Source: Gemmatimonadota bacterium (lineage in GTDB: Bacteria; Gemmatimonadota; Gemmatimonadetes; Gemmatimonadales; GWC2-71-9). Taken from it: DNA of 15,330 nt. Below the pieces are notes generated by a model. That model had not been told where the DNA came from. It saw only the letters and a list, made by a program, of their open reading frames with translations, and did no database searches. The DNA is taken from assembly GCA_003221085.1 (NCBI GenBank), contig QHUD01000030.1:1-15330 (forward strand), given 5' to 3'. Both the position numbers and the translations under genes were made by a program. This document shows positions 1 through 7,314 of the stretch, one piece after another; the stretch's first letter is position 1; the number at the start of each line of letters is the position of its first letter.

Positions 1-1668
1 AACTGCCGCTGCTCGTGCCAGATCTTCGAGACGGCGCGCCGGGTCCTGGCGCAGAATCCTCAGCTGTTCGAGAAGCAGCTCAGCGCGGAGCAGGAGTCGG
101 CATACGACGTGGGCGCCTTCGCGTTTCGCGATGAAGAAGAAGAGGCCTCGTGGCTGCTCGAGGACATGCTCGGCGACCGCGCCGCGGCCGGTCTGGGATG
201 GGGCGACTACGCCGTGCTCTACCGCCGGCACAAAGTGGGCGAGTACCTCGAGGGGCGGCTCGTGCGAGCGGGGATTCCCTGCCGGCTGGCCCGTGGCCGC
301 TCGCTGGTCGAGGACGATGTGATCAAATACGTGATCGCCGCGCTGCGGATCGTGCGCGATCCCGGCGACCCGGTGGCACTCGAGGCGTTCGCGCGCTGCG
401 TGCTCTCGCCGCACTTTCTCCAGGAAGTCGAGGCGGCGACCTCGGCCTCACCCCCACAGGACGATTTTCTCGCGGCCATCCGCGCGCTCGCTCGGCGTCG
501 ACCCGCGCAGGACCCCGACACGAACAAGCTCTGCCGGCTCGTCTCTCAGGTCGAGAACCTGCGCGCCCTGCCCCGGTCGCACCGCACACTGGCGCCGCTG
601 GTCGATGAGATCCTGTCCCAAAGCGTCGGGCCGTACCGCAACGCCTTGGAGGAGCGGCACGACGAGCTCACCGATCCCGCCGACATCCCCGAGGCCGTCC
701 GGCTCGCCGACGAACTCGCGGCGGCGATGGCGGCGGAGCGGGACATCGTGATCGAGCCGCAGGGAGGGCTGGAGATTGCGTTGCGAGGGATGCTGATGGT
801 GGCTGGCCTGCGTCACGTGCCGTCCTCCGCCGCCTCGCGGCGGGAGGTTGGGGAGGTTGTGATCGGGCCACAGGATGGCGGCCCGCACGGACTCGCCCTC
901 ACGCTCTTCAAAGCCCTCCAAAACCTCCACTCCCTCGACATCCTCGACAACCTCCCCCGCTACGTCACGTTCGACCTGGAGACGACCGACAAAGACGTGG
1001 AGGTCTGCGAGGTCGTTGAAGTCGGGGCGGTGCGTGTGGTGGGCGGCGAGATCGTGGATCGGTATCACATGGTGGTGAAACCCTACCGCCCCATCACACC
1101 CGGGGCAACCAAGGTGCACGGGTACAGTGACGCCGATGTGCGGGAGGCGCCCTCGTTTGCCGAGGTCTGGCCCGCCTTCCGAGCCTTCATCGGCGAAGAC
1201 GTCCTGATCGCGCACAACGGCCAGCATTTCGACATTCCGGTGCTGCGCCGGCTCGCAGCGGGGCGGGACGGCGTGGACAGCCTGGTGTTCTACGACACCC
1301 TGCCCCTCGTTCGCTCGCTCTCGCGCGACAGCGCCAAGCTCGAGGACCTCGCGCTGCGGTTCGGGATCGACGCGGGTCGGGCGCATCACGCGTTGGACGA
1401 CGCCGTGACGCTGGCCCGGGTGTATCGCGAGCTCGAGCGCCAGCGGGCGATTCGGGCGCGCAAGGCGGTGCTGGTCAATCTGCTCGACTACTTGGGGCTT
1501 GCGTTGGCGTTGGAGCGCGGCAGGGAACAGGGAGGCCACCGCACCTCCCGTCGACGAGGTGATCCGGCGGCTCGGCGGGCGCGCGCTCATGACGCGGCTC
1601 CGGGCCGAGCCCGATCCCGCGCAGCGCTATCCCGCGGCGGTGGCGCGGCTGCGGGCGCTCATCGATGA
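1..1668 (+). CDS. UvrD/Rep-family DNA helicase with embedded DEDDh exonuclease domain, 5'-truncated and frameshifted (main part)
   Basis: The reading frame is open from base 1, so the gene starts outside the window and the Walker A half is missing. Base 1 falls in helicase motif IV (N-C-R-C-S-C-Q where NYRSS is usual), the start of domain 2A. Bases ~961-1440 encode a complete DnaQ-like 3'-5' exonuclease. Exo I is F-D-L-E-T (Asp 973-975, Glu 979-981), Exo II is AHNGQHFD (Asp 1231-1233), and Exo III is H-x4-D (His 1384-1386, Asp 1399-1401), which makes it the DEDDh class. All four acidic residues and the His are present. After the exonuclease, domain 2B sequence resumes (VLVNLLDYLGLALALERG), then the frame degenerates into Arg/Ala-rich nonsense up to the stop at 1666-1668. 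The real continuation is in frame 2 from about 1530. The likely role is 3'-5' unwinding coupled to end trimming in repair; the role is inferred from the domains. Confidence 0.85.
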   Translation, partial: NCRCSCQIFETARRVLAQNPQLFEKQLSAEQESAYDVGAFAFRDEEEEASWLLEDMLGDRAAAGLGWGDYAVLYRRHKVGEYLEGRLVRAGIPCRLARGRSLVEDDVIKYVIAALRIVRDPGDPVALEAFARCVLSPHFLQEVEAATSASPPQDDFLAAIRALARRRPAQDPDTNKLCRLVSQVENLRALPRSHRTLAPLVDEILSQSVGPYRNALEERHDELTDPADIPEAVRLADELAAAMAAERDIVIEPQGGLEIALRGMLMVAGLRHVPSSAASRREVGEVVIGPQDGGPHGLALTLFKALQNLHSLDILDNLPRYVTFDLETTDKDVEVCEVVEVGAVRVVGGEIVDRYHMVVKPYRPITPGATKVHGYSDADVREAPSFAEVWPAFRAFIGEDVLIAHNGQHFDIPVLRRLAAGRDGVDSLVFYDTLPLVRSLSRDSAKLEDLALRFGIDAGRAHHALDDAVTLARVYRELERQRAIRARKAVLVNLLDYLGLALALERGREQGGHRTSRRRGDPAARRARAHDAAPGRARSRAALSRGGGAAAGAHR

Positions 1669-2068
1669 GCCGTCACCCGCAGGGACGCTCGAGGAGAGTA
1701 TCGACCGATTGCTCGAGCGCGTGGCACTCTCTACCTCGGAGGGCATCGAGGTCTCGCCCGATCGCGTCAACCTCCTCACCCTGCATTCGACCAAAGGGCT
1801 GGAATTCTCGCGCGTGTACATCGTGGGACTGGAGGATTACCAGATCCCCGGACTGCGGGAGGCAAAGGAGAACCGCCAGGCCGAGATCCAGGAGGCGCGC
1901 CGCCTCGTGTATGTGGGGATGACGCGGGCGCGGGAGCGCCTGGTCCTGACCCGGGTGGAGCACCGGTTCGGGATGGAGGCGGGGGGGTCGAGCTTCCTCG
2001 AGGAAATGGGGCTGGAGGCGCAAACGGTGGGGGCGCGGGAACTCCCCGAGGACATAGTTCATTCATGA
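1499..2068 (+). CDS. C-terminal part of the same UvrD-type helicase (motifs V and VI), downstream of a frameshift
   Basis: This frame holds the missing C-terminal end of domain 2A. Motif V reads VNLLTLHSTKGLEFSRVYIVG and motif VI reads EARRLVYVGMTRARERLVL; both are textbook UvrD/Rep. True homology begins near 1530 (EATAPPVDEVIRRLGG), so the TTG at 1499 is only where the frame opens and is not a credible start. Deleting one G from the GGG run at 1530-1532 fuses the two frames into ERGREQEATAPPVDEV with no other change. That points to a single-base insertion or a sequencing/assembly error. If real, the mutation removes motifs V and VI, which couple ATP hydrolysis to DNA binding, and would abolish helicase activity. 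The stop is TGA at 2066-2068. Confidence 0.85.
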   Translation: MRWRWSAAGNREATAPPVDEVIRRLGGRALMTRLRAEPDPAQRYPAAVARLRALIDEPSPAGTLEESIDRLLERVALSTSEGIEVSPDRVNLLTLHSTKGLEFSRVYIVGLEDYQIPGLREAKENRQAEIQEARRLVYVGMTRARERLVLTRVEHRFGMEAGGSSFLEEMGLEAQTVGARELPEDIVHS

Positions 2069-2071
2069 AGT

Positions 2072-2203
2072 ATGACTCGGTACGGTACCCAATTCCGGCT
2101 GGTGGCTCGTGGGCTGATGGACTACCTCGCGGGTATCGACCCTAGCGCCGTAGGGCTGGTTGGAGCACTGCTCATCCTGATCCGCAGTCGCCAGCGGCCC
2201 TGA
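2072..2203 (+). CDS. doubtful small ORF, 43 residues, hydrophobic C-terminal half
   Basis: ATG at 2072 begins three bases after the helicase stop and runs to TGA at 2201-2203. The product starts MTRYGTQFRLVARGLMDYLAG and ends with a hydrophobic stretch (AVGLVGALLILI) followed by RSRQRP. It resembles a single-pass membrane peptide with a positive tail. There is no convincing Shine-Dalgarno sequence (only GAAG immediately before the start), and no family is recognised. It fills the gap between the helicase and the DinB gene. It may be a chance ORF; close spacing to the helicase stop is the main argument for it. Confidence 0.22.
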   Translation: MTRYGTQFRLVARGLMDYLAGIDPSAVGLVGALLILIRSRQRP

Positions 2204-2216
2204 AAAGGGCGGCGGC

Positions 2217-2222
2217 TATATT
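2217..2222 (+). promoter_or_regulatory. possible -10 element (TATATT) for a leaderless DinB-family mRNA
   Basis: TATATT sits seven bases before the ATG at 2230, in an otherwise GC-rich stretch. A -10 box there would put the transcription start at or next to the ATG, giving a leaderless message. No Shine-Dalgarno sequence is visible between box and start, which fits. No -35 resembling TTGACA is seen at 16-18 bases upstream. Confidence 0.3.
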
Positions 2223-2229
2223 CCTCTCC

Positions 2230-2709
2230 ATGACCGCAACAGCCGCCGCCGTGACCGTGAGTCTGCTGATACGAATGTTGCGTGAGGCCTTCGAGGGACC
2301 GCCCGGCCCCTGGACCTACTTTACCGACACATCCCCGGGAACCGGCGCGTTCGGGACGATCAGCGGGCTGAGTGCCGTCCAGGCGTCCGAGCCGGGGGGA
2401 CCGAGCCGCACGACCATCGCCGGCCACGTCAACCACCTGAGCTCGAGTCTCGCCCTCTCGACCCTGGGCCTCCGTGGGCAACCTACGTCGCGCGATCGAG
2501 CGCGCAGCTGGACGGTGACCACGGTCGATGACCGTAGCTGGGCCGACCTGCAAGCGCGCCTGCGACGCGAGTACGAGAGTCTCGTGGTGGCGGTGGAGAC
2601 GCACGCCGTGTGGGACGAAGACGCCCTTGGCGTGGCGTTCGGCGCCATCGCGCATGCGGCCTACCATCTCGGCGCCCTCCGGCAGCGCCTCGCACCGCCA
2701 CAAACTTAA
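2230..2709 (+). CDS. DinB-superfamily protein
   Basis: This 159-residue protein has the length and helix pattern of the DinB/YfiT-like four-helix bundle family, which often binds a divalent metal through histidines on different helices. Candidate ligands are His66 and His69 in TIAGHVNHL, and His142 and His146 in AIAHAAYHLGALRQ. The latter motif (H-x-x-x-H followed by G-x-x-R-Q) is the classic final-helix signature of the family. Some relatives are thiol transferases or stress proteins, but this one gives no clue to its substrate. The chosen ATG at 2230 has no SD but follows a TATATT box. The gene stands alone, about 60 bases before the Mpo1-like gene, and may be co-transcribed with it. Confidence 0.7.
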   Translation: MTATAAAVTVSLLIRMLREAFEGPPGPWTYFTDTSPGTGAFGTISGLSAVQASEPGGPSRTTIAGHVNHLSSSLALSTLGLRGQPTSRDRARSWTVTTVDDRSWADLQARLRREYESLVVAVETHAVWDEDALGVAFGAIAHAAYHLGALRQRLAPPQT

Positions 2710-2770
2710 CCGTCGCTTGACCGCTCTGCTCTAGGCGACTCGCCATCCGTCTTCCTCAGGAGCCCGGCAC

Positions 2771-3073
2771 ATGCTCGGCGACCGTCCCATGTCCGATTGG
2801 GTTGCGCGCTACGCGTTGAGTCACCAAAACCCGGTGAACCGCGTGTGCCACACAATCGGCATTCCTCTCATCGCGGTGTCTCTCCCACTGTTCGCGATCG
2901 CCCTGTTCGTGCACGGCTTCTGGCCCGTGCCCCTGGGCCTGTTCGTCGTCGGGTGGGTGTTTCAATTCGTCGGCCATGCCTTCGAGGGAAAGCCTCCGGA
3001 GTTCTTCCGGGACTGGCGTTTCCTCTTCGTGGGGCTGCGCTGGTGGGTGGCGAAGATCCGCGGGAAGTCATGA
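2771..3073 (+). CDS. Mpo1-like (YGL010W / DUF962) membrane protein
   Basis: This 100-residue protein matches the Mpo1-like family. The N-terminal motif SHQNPVNRVCHTIGIPLI carries His18 and His27, two hydrophobic segments follow (about 30-48 and 52-68), and the conserved FQFVGHAFEGKPP motif contains His69 and Glu72. Yeast Mpo1 is an Fe(II)-dependent dioxygenase that shortens 2-hydroxy fatty acids in the membrane, and the conserved histidines are its metal ligands. Whether bacterial members do the same is inference. ATG at 2771 is supported by AGGAG at 2758-2762 with an 8-base spacing; the internal Met7 has no such site. The gene converges on the propeller gene, whose stop is only 18 bases away. 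Confidence 0.75.
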   Translation: MLGDRPMSDWVARYALSHQNPVNRVCHTIGIPLIAVSLPLFAIALFVHGFWPVPLGLFVVGWVFQFVGHAFEGKPPEFFRDWRFLFVGLRWWVAKIRGKS

Positions 3074-3083
3074 CCCCGCGATC
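3055..3083. terminator. possible hairpin shared by two convergent genes
   Basis: GATC-c-GCGGG (3055-3064) can pair with CCCGC-GATC (3075-3083 region) to form a 9-bp stem with one bulge. The TGA stop of the Mpo1-like gene (3071-3073) lies in the loop. There is no T-run on either side, so it would be a poor intrinsic terminator. It is the only structure seen at this convergent junction. Confidence 0.2.
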
Positions 3084-3091
3084 GACATCTG

Positions 3092-6000
3092 CTACCAAGG
3101 CCCGGTCTTCTTGTCCGGTACTTGCTCCTGTAGCTGCAGCGCCGGCGCCCCCTGGCGCCCGAGCCGGGCGTTGAGCGCGGACAGCTCGGTCCTGAGCACC
3201 TGCTGCCAGCTACGCGCTGCGCTCGCCACGCGCTCGCGCTGAACAGCAAACGCGGCCCGCGCTTGCTCGGTAGGCTCGCGATCGGCGCTATCCACGGCGG
3301 TCTCGAGCCCGGCCAGGTCGTCGCTCGCGCCGGCCGACGCCCGCGCCAGGCTGTCGGCGAGTCGCTCGAGAGCCGTGAGCGATGTGCGCGTCGCGCGATC
3401 GAGCGAGCGGCCGGTGAGAGAGCGCAGCTGGTCGCGCGCGCCCCGCAGGCTCCCCGCCAGCGCGTGCCCTTCCGCCATCGCATTCCAGATGTCGAGGCCG
3501 AGTCGCAGCTGGGCCACCAGCCCGGAGTCAGCGACGTGGACCCGCGGATCGAGCTCGACCCGAAGCGGACGCGTGTACGTTTGCTCCCCGACGCTGACCC
3601 GGACTTCGTAAGCCCCCGGTAGGACGAGCGGCCCCTGCGGCTCGGCGACCGTTCCCTGACTGGCGATGGCGGCGATGCTGTAGCTATACCGCGCGGCGGG
3701 CGGCGGCGGGTAGCGCAGGTCCCACACGAAGCGGTTCAGCCCGACGTTGCGCGTAGGCGGGTCCAGGCGCGGCAGCCATTCGTCGGCGAACTGGGGCGGC
3801 TCCGCCGGCGGCGTAGGACGGTCGTCGCTCGAGAAGCGGCGCACCACGCCGCCGCGCGCGTCGCGAATCTCCACTGTCACGGACCCCGCAGGGGGGGGCG
3901 CCCCTCGCAACAGATAATCGATCACCGCGCCGGCCGGTGGATTGGTGCCGTGCGGCTCTTCGGGGGGCAGCGGGGTGTCGTTGCTGACGCTGCGACGCAG
4001 CCGGACCGCCGGCGCCGGAGAGAACAGGTAGACAGGAGCGCGGAGGGCCGAGTCACCCAGCTGGCGCAGCGGCGTGAGATCGTCCAGCACCCAGAACGAG
4101 CGACCGTGCGTGGCCACGATCAGGTCGCGGCCGTGCACCGCGAGGTCGCGCACCGACGCCACCGGCAGGTTGAGCTGCAGCGACTGCCAGTGGTCGCCAT
4201 CGTCGACCGACACGTAGACGCCCGTCTCCGTGCCGGCGTACAACAGTCCCGGGCGCTCGGGATCGGCACGGACGGCCTGCACGTACGCCCCCCCGGGCGC
4301 GATGCCCGCGTCGGCGCGGGTCCAGTGCGCACCCCCGTCACGGGTGCGATAGATGTAGGGCGCGAAGTCGTCCACGCGGTGACGATCCACGGCGGCGTAC
4401 GCGACGGCCGTGTCGACGGGCGACGCCTCGAGCAGACTGATGGTGCTCCAGGGCTCGAGGCCCGCTGGCGTCACGTTCTGCCAATGACCGCCGCCGTCGG
4501 TGGTGCGGTGGATCAACCCGTCGTCCGAGCCAACCCAGAGCAGTCCCGCCGCGCGCGGTGATGACGCGATGGTGTACACCACGCCGTAGCCGCGCGCGGC
4601 TGCGTTCGCGACCGTGAGCGGGCCCGTGTCGGTCGCGGTGGACCGGGCGACGGCGCCCGTCAGGTCGGGGCTGATCGAATCCCAGTGGAGACCGCCGTCT
4701 CTGGTGCGCAGCACCATGTGGGCGCCGAGGTAGAGGGCGTGCCGGTCGACGCGGTCGAACACCAGCGGCGACGTCCAGGTGAAGCGGTATTTCCATCCCG
4801 GCAGCGGCTGCCCGAACGGCGCTACGGGCCAGGGCGAGATGTCCTGCGACTGGCCGGTGCGCCGGTCGAACCGATGTACTTCGCCGTAGGTGCCCCCGCC
4901 GTAGATGATATCCGGGTCAAGCGGATCGGGCGCGATGTAGCCGCTCTCACCCGCGCCGACCGGAGCCCAGTCGCGGAACGTGATCTCCCCGGAACCGCTG
5001 CGGCTCGCCACGCCTGCGGTGCCCGCGTCCTGCTGGGCGCCGTACACTCGATAGGGGAAGGCATCGTCCGTGACCACGTGGTAGAACTGCGCCGTCGGCT
5101 GATTGTACCAGCTGCTCCAGGTCCGACCGTTGTCGAGCGTGATCACCGCGCCCTGGTCGCTGCCCACGATCATGCGGGTCTGGGTCGTGGGATCGATCCA
5201 CAGCTCGTGGTAATCATCCCCACCGGGTTGTCCCTTGAGCACGCCGAACGTCTCACCACCGTCGGTGGACTTGAGGAGCGCCACGTTGGGCACGTACACG
5301 ACGTCGGGGTTTCGGGGATCGACCGTGACCCGGCAGAAATACCAATTGCGGTTGGTCAGCCGCGGATCGCTCCCCGCGATCCGCCACGTCGCGCCGCTGT
5401 CGTCCGAGCGATACAGACCGGCACCGGTCTTCGCGCCGATCAGCGCATACACCCGGCCCCGGCCCCCCCGGCCGCCCCGGCCCCCCCCGACTGCCAGCCC
5501 GATACGGCCGAGCGGACCGGCGGGAAGACCGTGTCCGGTGAGGGGCGTCCAAGTGGCACCGCCATCGGTCGACTTGTACAGGCCGCTCCCCGGTCCTTCG
5601 TTCGGCGGGTACTGCTCCCACGGCGTGCGGCGCGCCTGATAGAGCGCGGCGTACACGACTTGGGGATCGGCGGGATCGGCTGCCAGGTCGATGGCCCCCG
5701 TATCGGGATCCTTATAGAGCACCTTGGTCCAGGTGCGTCCGCCGTCGGTGGACCGAAACACGCCGCGCTCGGGGTTGGGACCGTAGGCGTGACCCAGCGC
5801 CGCGACCAACACGACGTCGGGGTTGCGGGGATCCACCAGCACCTTTCCGATGTGGCGCGTGTCGGCGAGACCGATTGCGCGCCAATGGGCGCCGCCGTCG
5901 GTGGACTTGTAGACGCCGGCGCCGTAGGTGATGTCGGACCGGATCGCCGCCTCGCCCGTGCCCACGTAGATCACGTTCGGATTGGAGGGCGCGAGCGCGA

Positions 6001-6286
6001 GCGCCCCGATCGAGGCGATCGGCTGTTCGTCGAACAGCGGGTCCCACGTGACGCCGGCGTTCCGGGTGCGCCACACGCCGCCGTCCACGGCGCCGAAGTA
6101 GAACGTCGCCGGGTCGCCGGGAATGCCGGCCACCGCCAGCACCCTGCCGCCGCGGTGCGGGCCAATGAGCCGCCAGCGCAGCGCGCCGTACGCGCTGGGC
6201 GGAATGGTCTGGGCGCGCGCCGGGACCGCGACGGCCAGCGCGCCCGCCAGCGAGCAGACGAGCAGAGCGGATCGGGCCTGGTTCAT
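3092..6286 (-). CDS. exported Asp-box (BNR/VPS10-like) beta-propeller protein, 'glycosyl hydrolase'-type annotation
   Basis: This 1064-residue protein has a signal peptide (residues 1-25, hydrophobic core LLVCSLAGALAVAVP, cleavage ARA|QT), so it is exported. At least ten Asp-box motifs of the form S/T-x-D-x-G-x-T/H-W recur through the first ~750 residues, for example YKSTDGGAHW, FRSTDGGRTW, HRTTDGGGHW and YRTRDGGAHW. Each marks a propeller blade as in sortilin/VPS10 and sialidase folds. The last ~280 residues contain an immunoglobulin-like segment (NRFVWDLRYPP, LPGAYEVRVSVGEQTYTRPL) and a helical tail. Catalytic residues of a hydrolase are not recognisable; a binding or scaffold role is as likely. 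I chose ATG at 6286 because the signal peptide follows directly. A TTG at 6295 in the same frame lies 4 bases after GGGAG and is an alternative start. The Gly/Arg-rich insert near 5452-5488 is odd. Confidence 0.88.
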   Translation of the reverse strand: MNQARSALLVCSLAGALAVAVPARAQTIPPSAYGALRWRLIGPHRGGRVLAVAGIPGDPATFYFGAVDGGVWRTRNAGVTWDPLFDEQPIASIGALALAPSNPNVIYVGTGEAAIRSDITYGAGVYKSTDGGAHWRAIGLADTRHIGKVLVDPRNPDVVLVAALGHAYGPNPERGVFRSTDGGRTWTKVLYKDPDTGAIDLAADPADPQVVYAALYQARRTPWEQYPPNEGPGSGLYKSTDGGATWTPLTGHGLPAGPLGRIGLAVGGGRGGRGGRGRVYALIGAKTGAGLYRSDDSGATWRIAGSDPRLTNRNWYFCRVTVDPRNPDVVYVPNVALLKSTDGGETFGVLKGQPGGDDYHELWIDPTTQTRMIVGSDQGAVITLDNGRTWSSWYNQPTAQFYHVVTDDAFPYRVYGAQQDAGTAGVASRSGSGEITFRDWAPVGAGESGYIAPDPLDPDIIYGGGTYGEVHRFDRRTGQSQDISPWPVAPFGQPLPGWKYRFTWTSPLVFDRVDRHALYLGAHMVLRTRDGGLHWDSISPDLTGAVARSTATDTGPLTVANAAARGYGVVYTIASSPRAAGLLWVGSDDGLIHRTTDGGGHWQNVTPAGLEPWSTISLLEASPVDTAVAYAAVDRHRVDDFAPYIYRTRDGGAHWTRADAGIAPGGAYVQAVRADPERPGLLYAGTETGVYVSVDDGDHWQSLQLNLPVASVRDLAVHGRDLIVATHGRSFWVLDDLTPLRQLGDSALRAPVYLFSPAPAVRLRRSVSNDTPLPPEEPHGTNPPAGAVIDYLLRGAPPPAGSVTVEIRDARGGVVRRFSSDDRPTPPAEPPQFADEWLPRLDPPTRNVGLNRFVWDLRYPPPPAARYSYSIAAIASQGTVAEPQGPLVLPGAYEVRVSVGEQTYTRPLRVELDPRVHVADSGLVAQLRLGLDIWNAMAEGHALAGSLRGARDQLRSLTGRSLDRATRTSLTALERLADSLARASAGASDDLAGLETAVDSADREPTEQARAAFAVQRERVASAARSWQQVLRTELSALNARLGRQGAPALQLQEQVPDKKTGPW
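5452..5488 (-). other. five G-tracts on the coding strand (G-quadruplex-forming potential) encoding a GGRGGRGGR insert
   Basis: Read on the - strand, runs of 8, 4, 7, 4 and 3 G are separated by loops of 2, 5, 2 and 2 bases. This satisfies the usual four-tract quadruplex rule. It encodes GGGRGGRGGRGR inside a propeller strand, at a point where relatives of the family have a short loop. The frame is kept. Confidence 0.6.
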
Positions 6287-6383
6287 TCCGGACAAGATGC
6301 TCCCAGCAGCAAGGAGGCGCGAGCCGGGGGGGACGACGGTGAGCGGTCAGGGCGTCTGTCCGGATCGGTCGCTCGGAGACGCA

Positions 6384-7217
6384 TCAGCGACACGTCGTGC
6401 CGCTCGATCCGCTCGTCTCGGTCGTCCCGCGGAACGTGGTCTGGAGGCGGCGCACGGGGGCGGTGGGAAGGACGGGCGACGTGCCGGCGAACGCGGTGCC
6501 CACGCCGAGCGACAGTACCCAGCGGGGCGACCCGCGCGTGAGCCCGTGGCTCGCATCGACCGTGAGGGCGAGCGCACTGGCCAGCGTGTAGCTGACGCCG
6601 CCGCCCAACTCGCGACTGAGCGCCCGACCGGAGTCCGGGGTGCCCAGGTCCGCTCCATAGGAAAGACTCGCGCTCCACCGGCCGGACAGCGCCATACTCC
6701 CGGCACCGCTCACCCACGTGGCCCCTGGCGCAGTAAGCGCCGACTGCGCGACGCCGCCGGTCAGGCTGCGACTCGCGTCGAGCGACAGGCGCAGCGACCC
6801 GAGTGGCGCAAAGCTGAGCCCCGCGTTCGCCGCGAGGCTCGCGACCCCGCTGCCGAGCCCGCAAGACGCGCTGCCGGTGGGTAACACCACCGTCACGCCG
6901 GCCCCGAGATTCGCCGACCCGCCCGCGGGCAGTGTGTACACCGCCGCCACGCTGACCGGAAGGTCGGCCAGCCCGCTCCGCGCGGTCGACCGTCCACTCA
7001 GCGTCTGCGAGACCCGCACGCCCGACGGACTGAGGGACAAGCTGAGCCAGGAGGTCGGATCGTACTCAAAGATGCCCGTCAGAACCTGCTCGGCGCGGAC
7101 GTCACTGAGCCGCACCACACCCCCGCTCACGCCGGCGCGCACGCCCAGCTCCTGACTCGTCAAGCAGGAGGACAGCGCGGTGGTGACAACGACGAGGAGA
7201 GCGACCGATCGGAGCAT
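6384..7217 (-). CDS. predicted exported beta-strand-rich protein, possibly outer-membrane or lipid-anchored
   Basis: This 277-residue protein begins MLRSVALLVVVTTALSSC. The tail of this segment, L-S-S-C, matches a lipobox with Cys18 as the lipidated residue. The rest alternates small and hydrophobic residues in strand-like runs (WLSLSLSPSGVRVS, LGAGVTVVLPTG, LRLSLDASRSLTGG, WSASLSYGADLG, LALTVDASHGLTRG), typical of a beta-barrel. It lacks the terminal aromatic residue expected of a standard barrel and instead ends in a Ser/Thr/Gly-rich tail. No specific family is recognised. The open frame extends far upstream, but that part is antisense to the heptad-repeat gene, so the start is placed at ATG 7217; ATG 7247 (MSRLSILDTT) is the alternative. 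It lies 97 bases upstream of the propeller gene on the same strand and may share its transcript. Confidence 0.6.
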   Translation of the reverse strand: MLRSVALLVVVTTALSSCLTSQELGVRAGVSGGVVRLSDVRAEQVLTGIFEYDPTSWLSLSLSPSGVRVSQTLSGRSTARSGLADLPVSVAAVYTLPAGGSANLGAGVTVVLPTGSASCGLGSGVASLAANAGLSFAPLGSLRLSLDASRSLTGGVAQSALTAPGATWVSGAGSMALSGRWSASLSYGADLGTPDSGRALSRELGGGVSYTLASALALTVDASHGLTRGSPRWVLSLGVGTAFAGTSPVLPTAPVRRLQTTFRGTTETSGSSGTTCR

Positions 7218-7314
7218 GGTGGTGTCCAGGATTGAGAGGCGCGACATCGTGACCGTGTTAACGACGCTCCGGTGATAGCGTCTACCCCCCAACCCCCGAC
7301 CGAGGACTAGGATC

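Noticed and set aside
448..1590. 380-codon - strand frame across the helicase
   Set aside because: It is antisense to recognised helicase and exonuclease motifs and has no domain of its own.
4685..6541. 618-codon open frame on the + strand
   Set aside because: It is antisense to the Asp-box propeller, has no family features, and is rich in Arg/Gly/Val/Ala as expected for the shadow of a high-GC gene.
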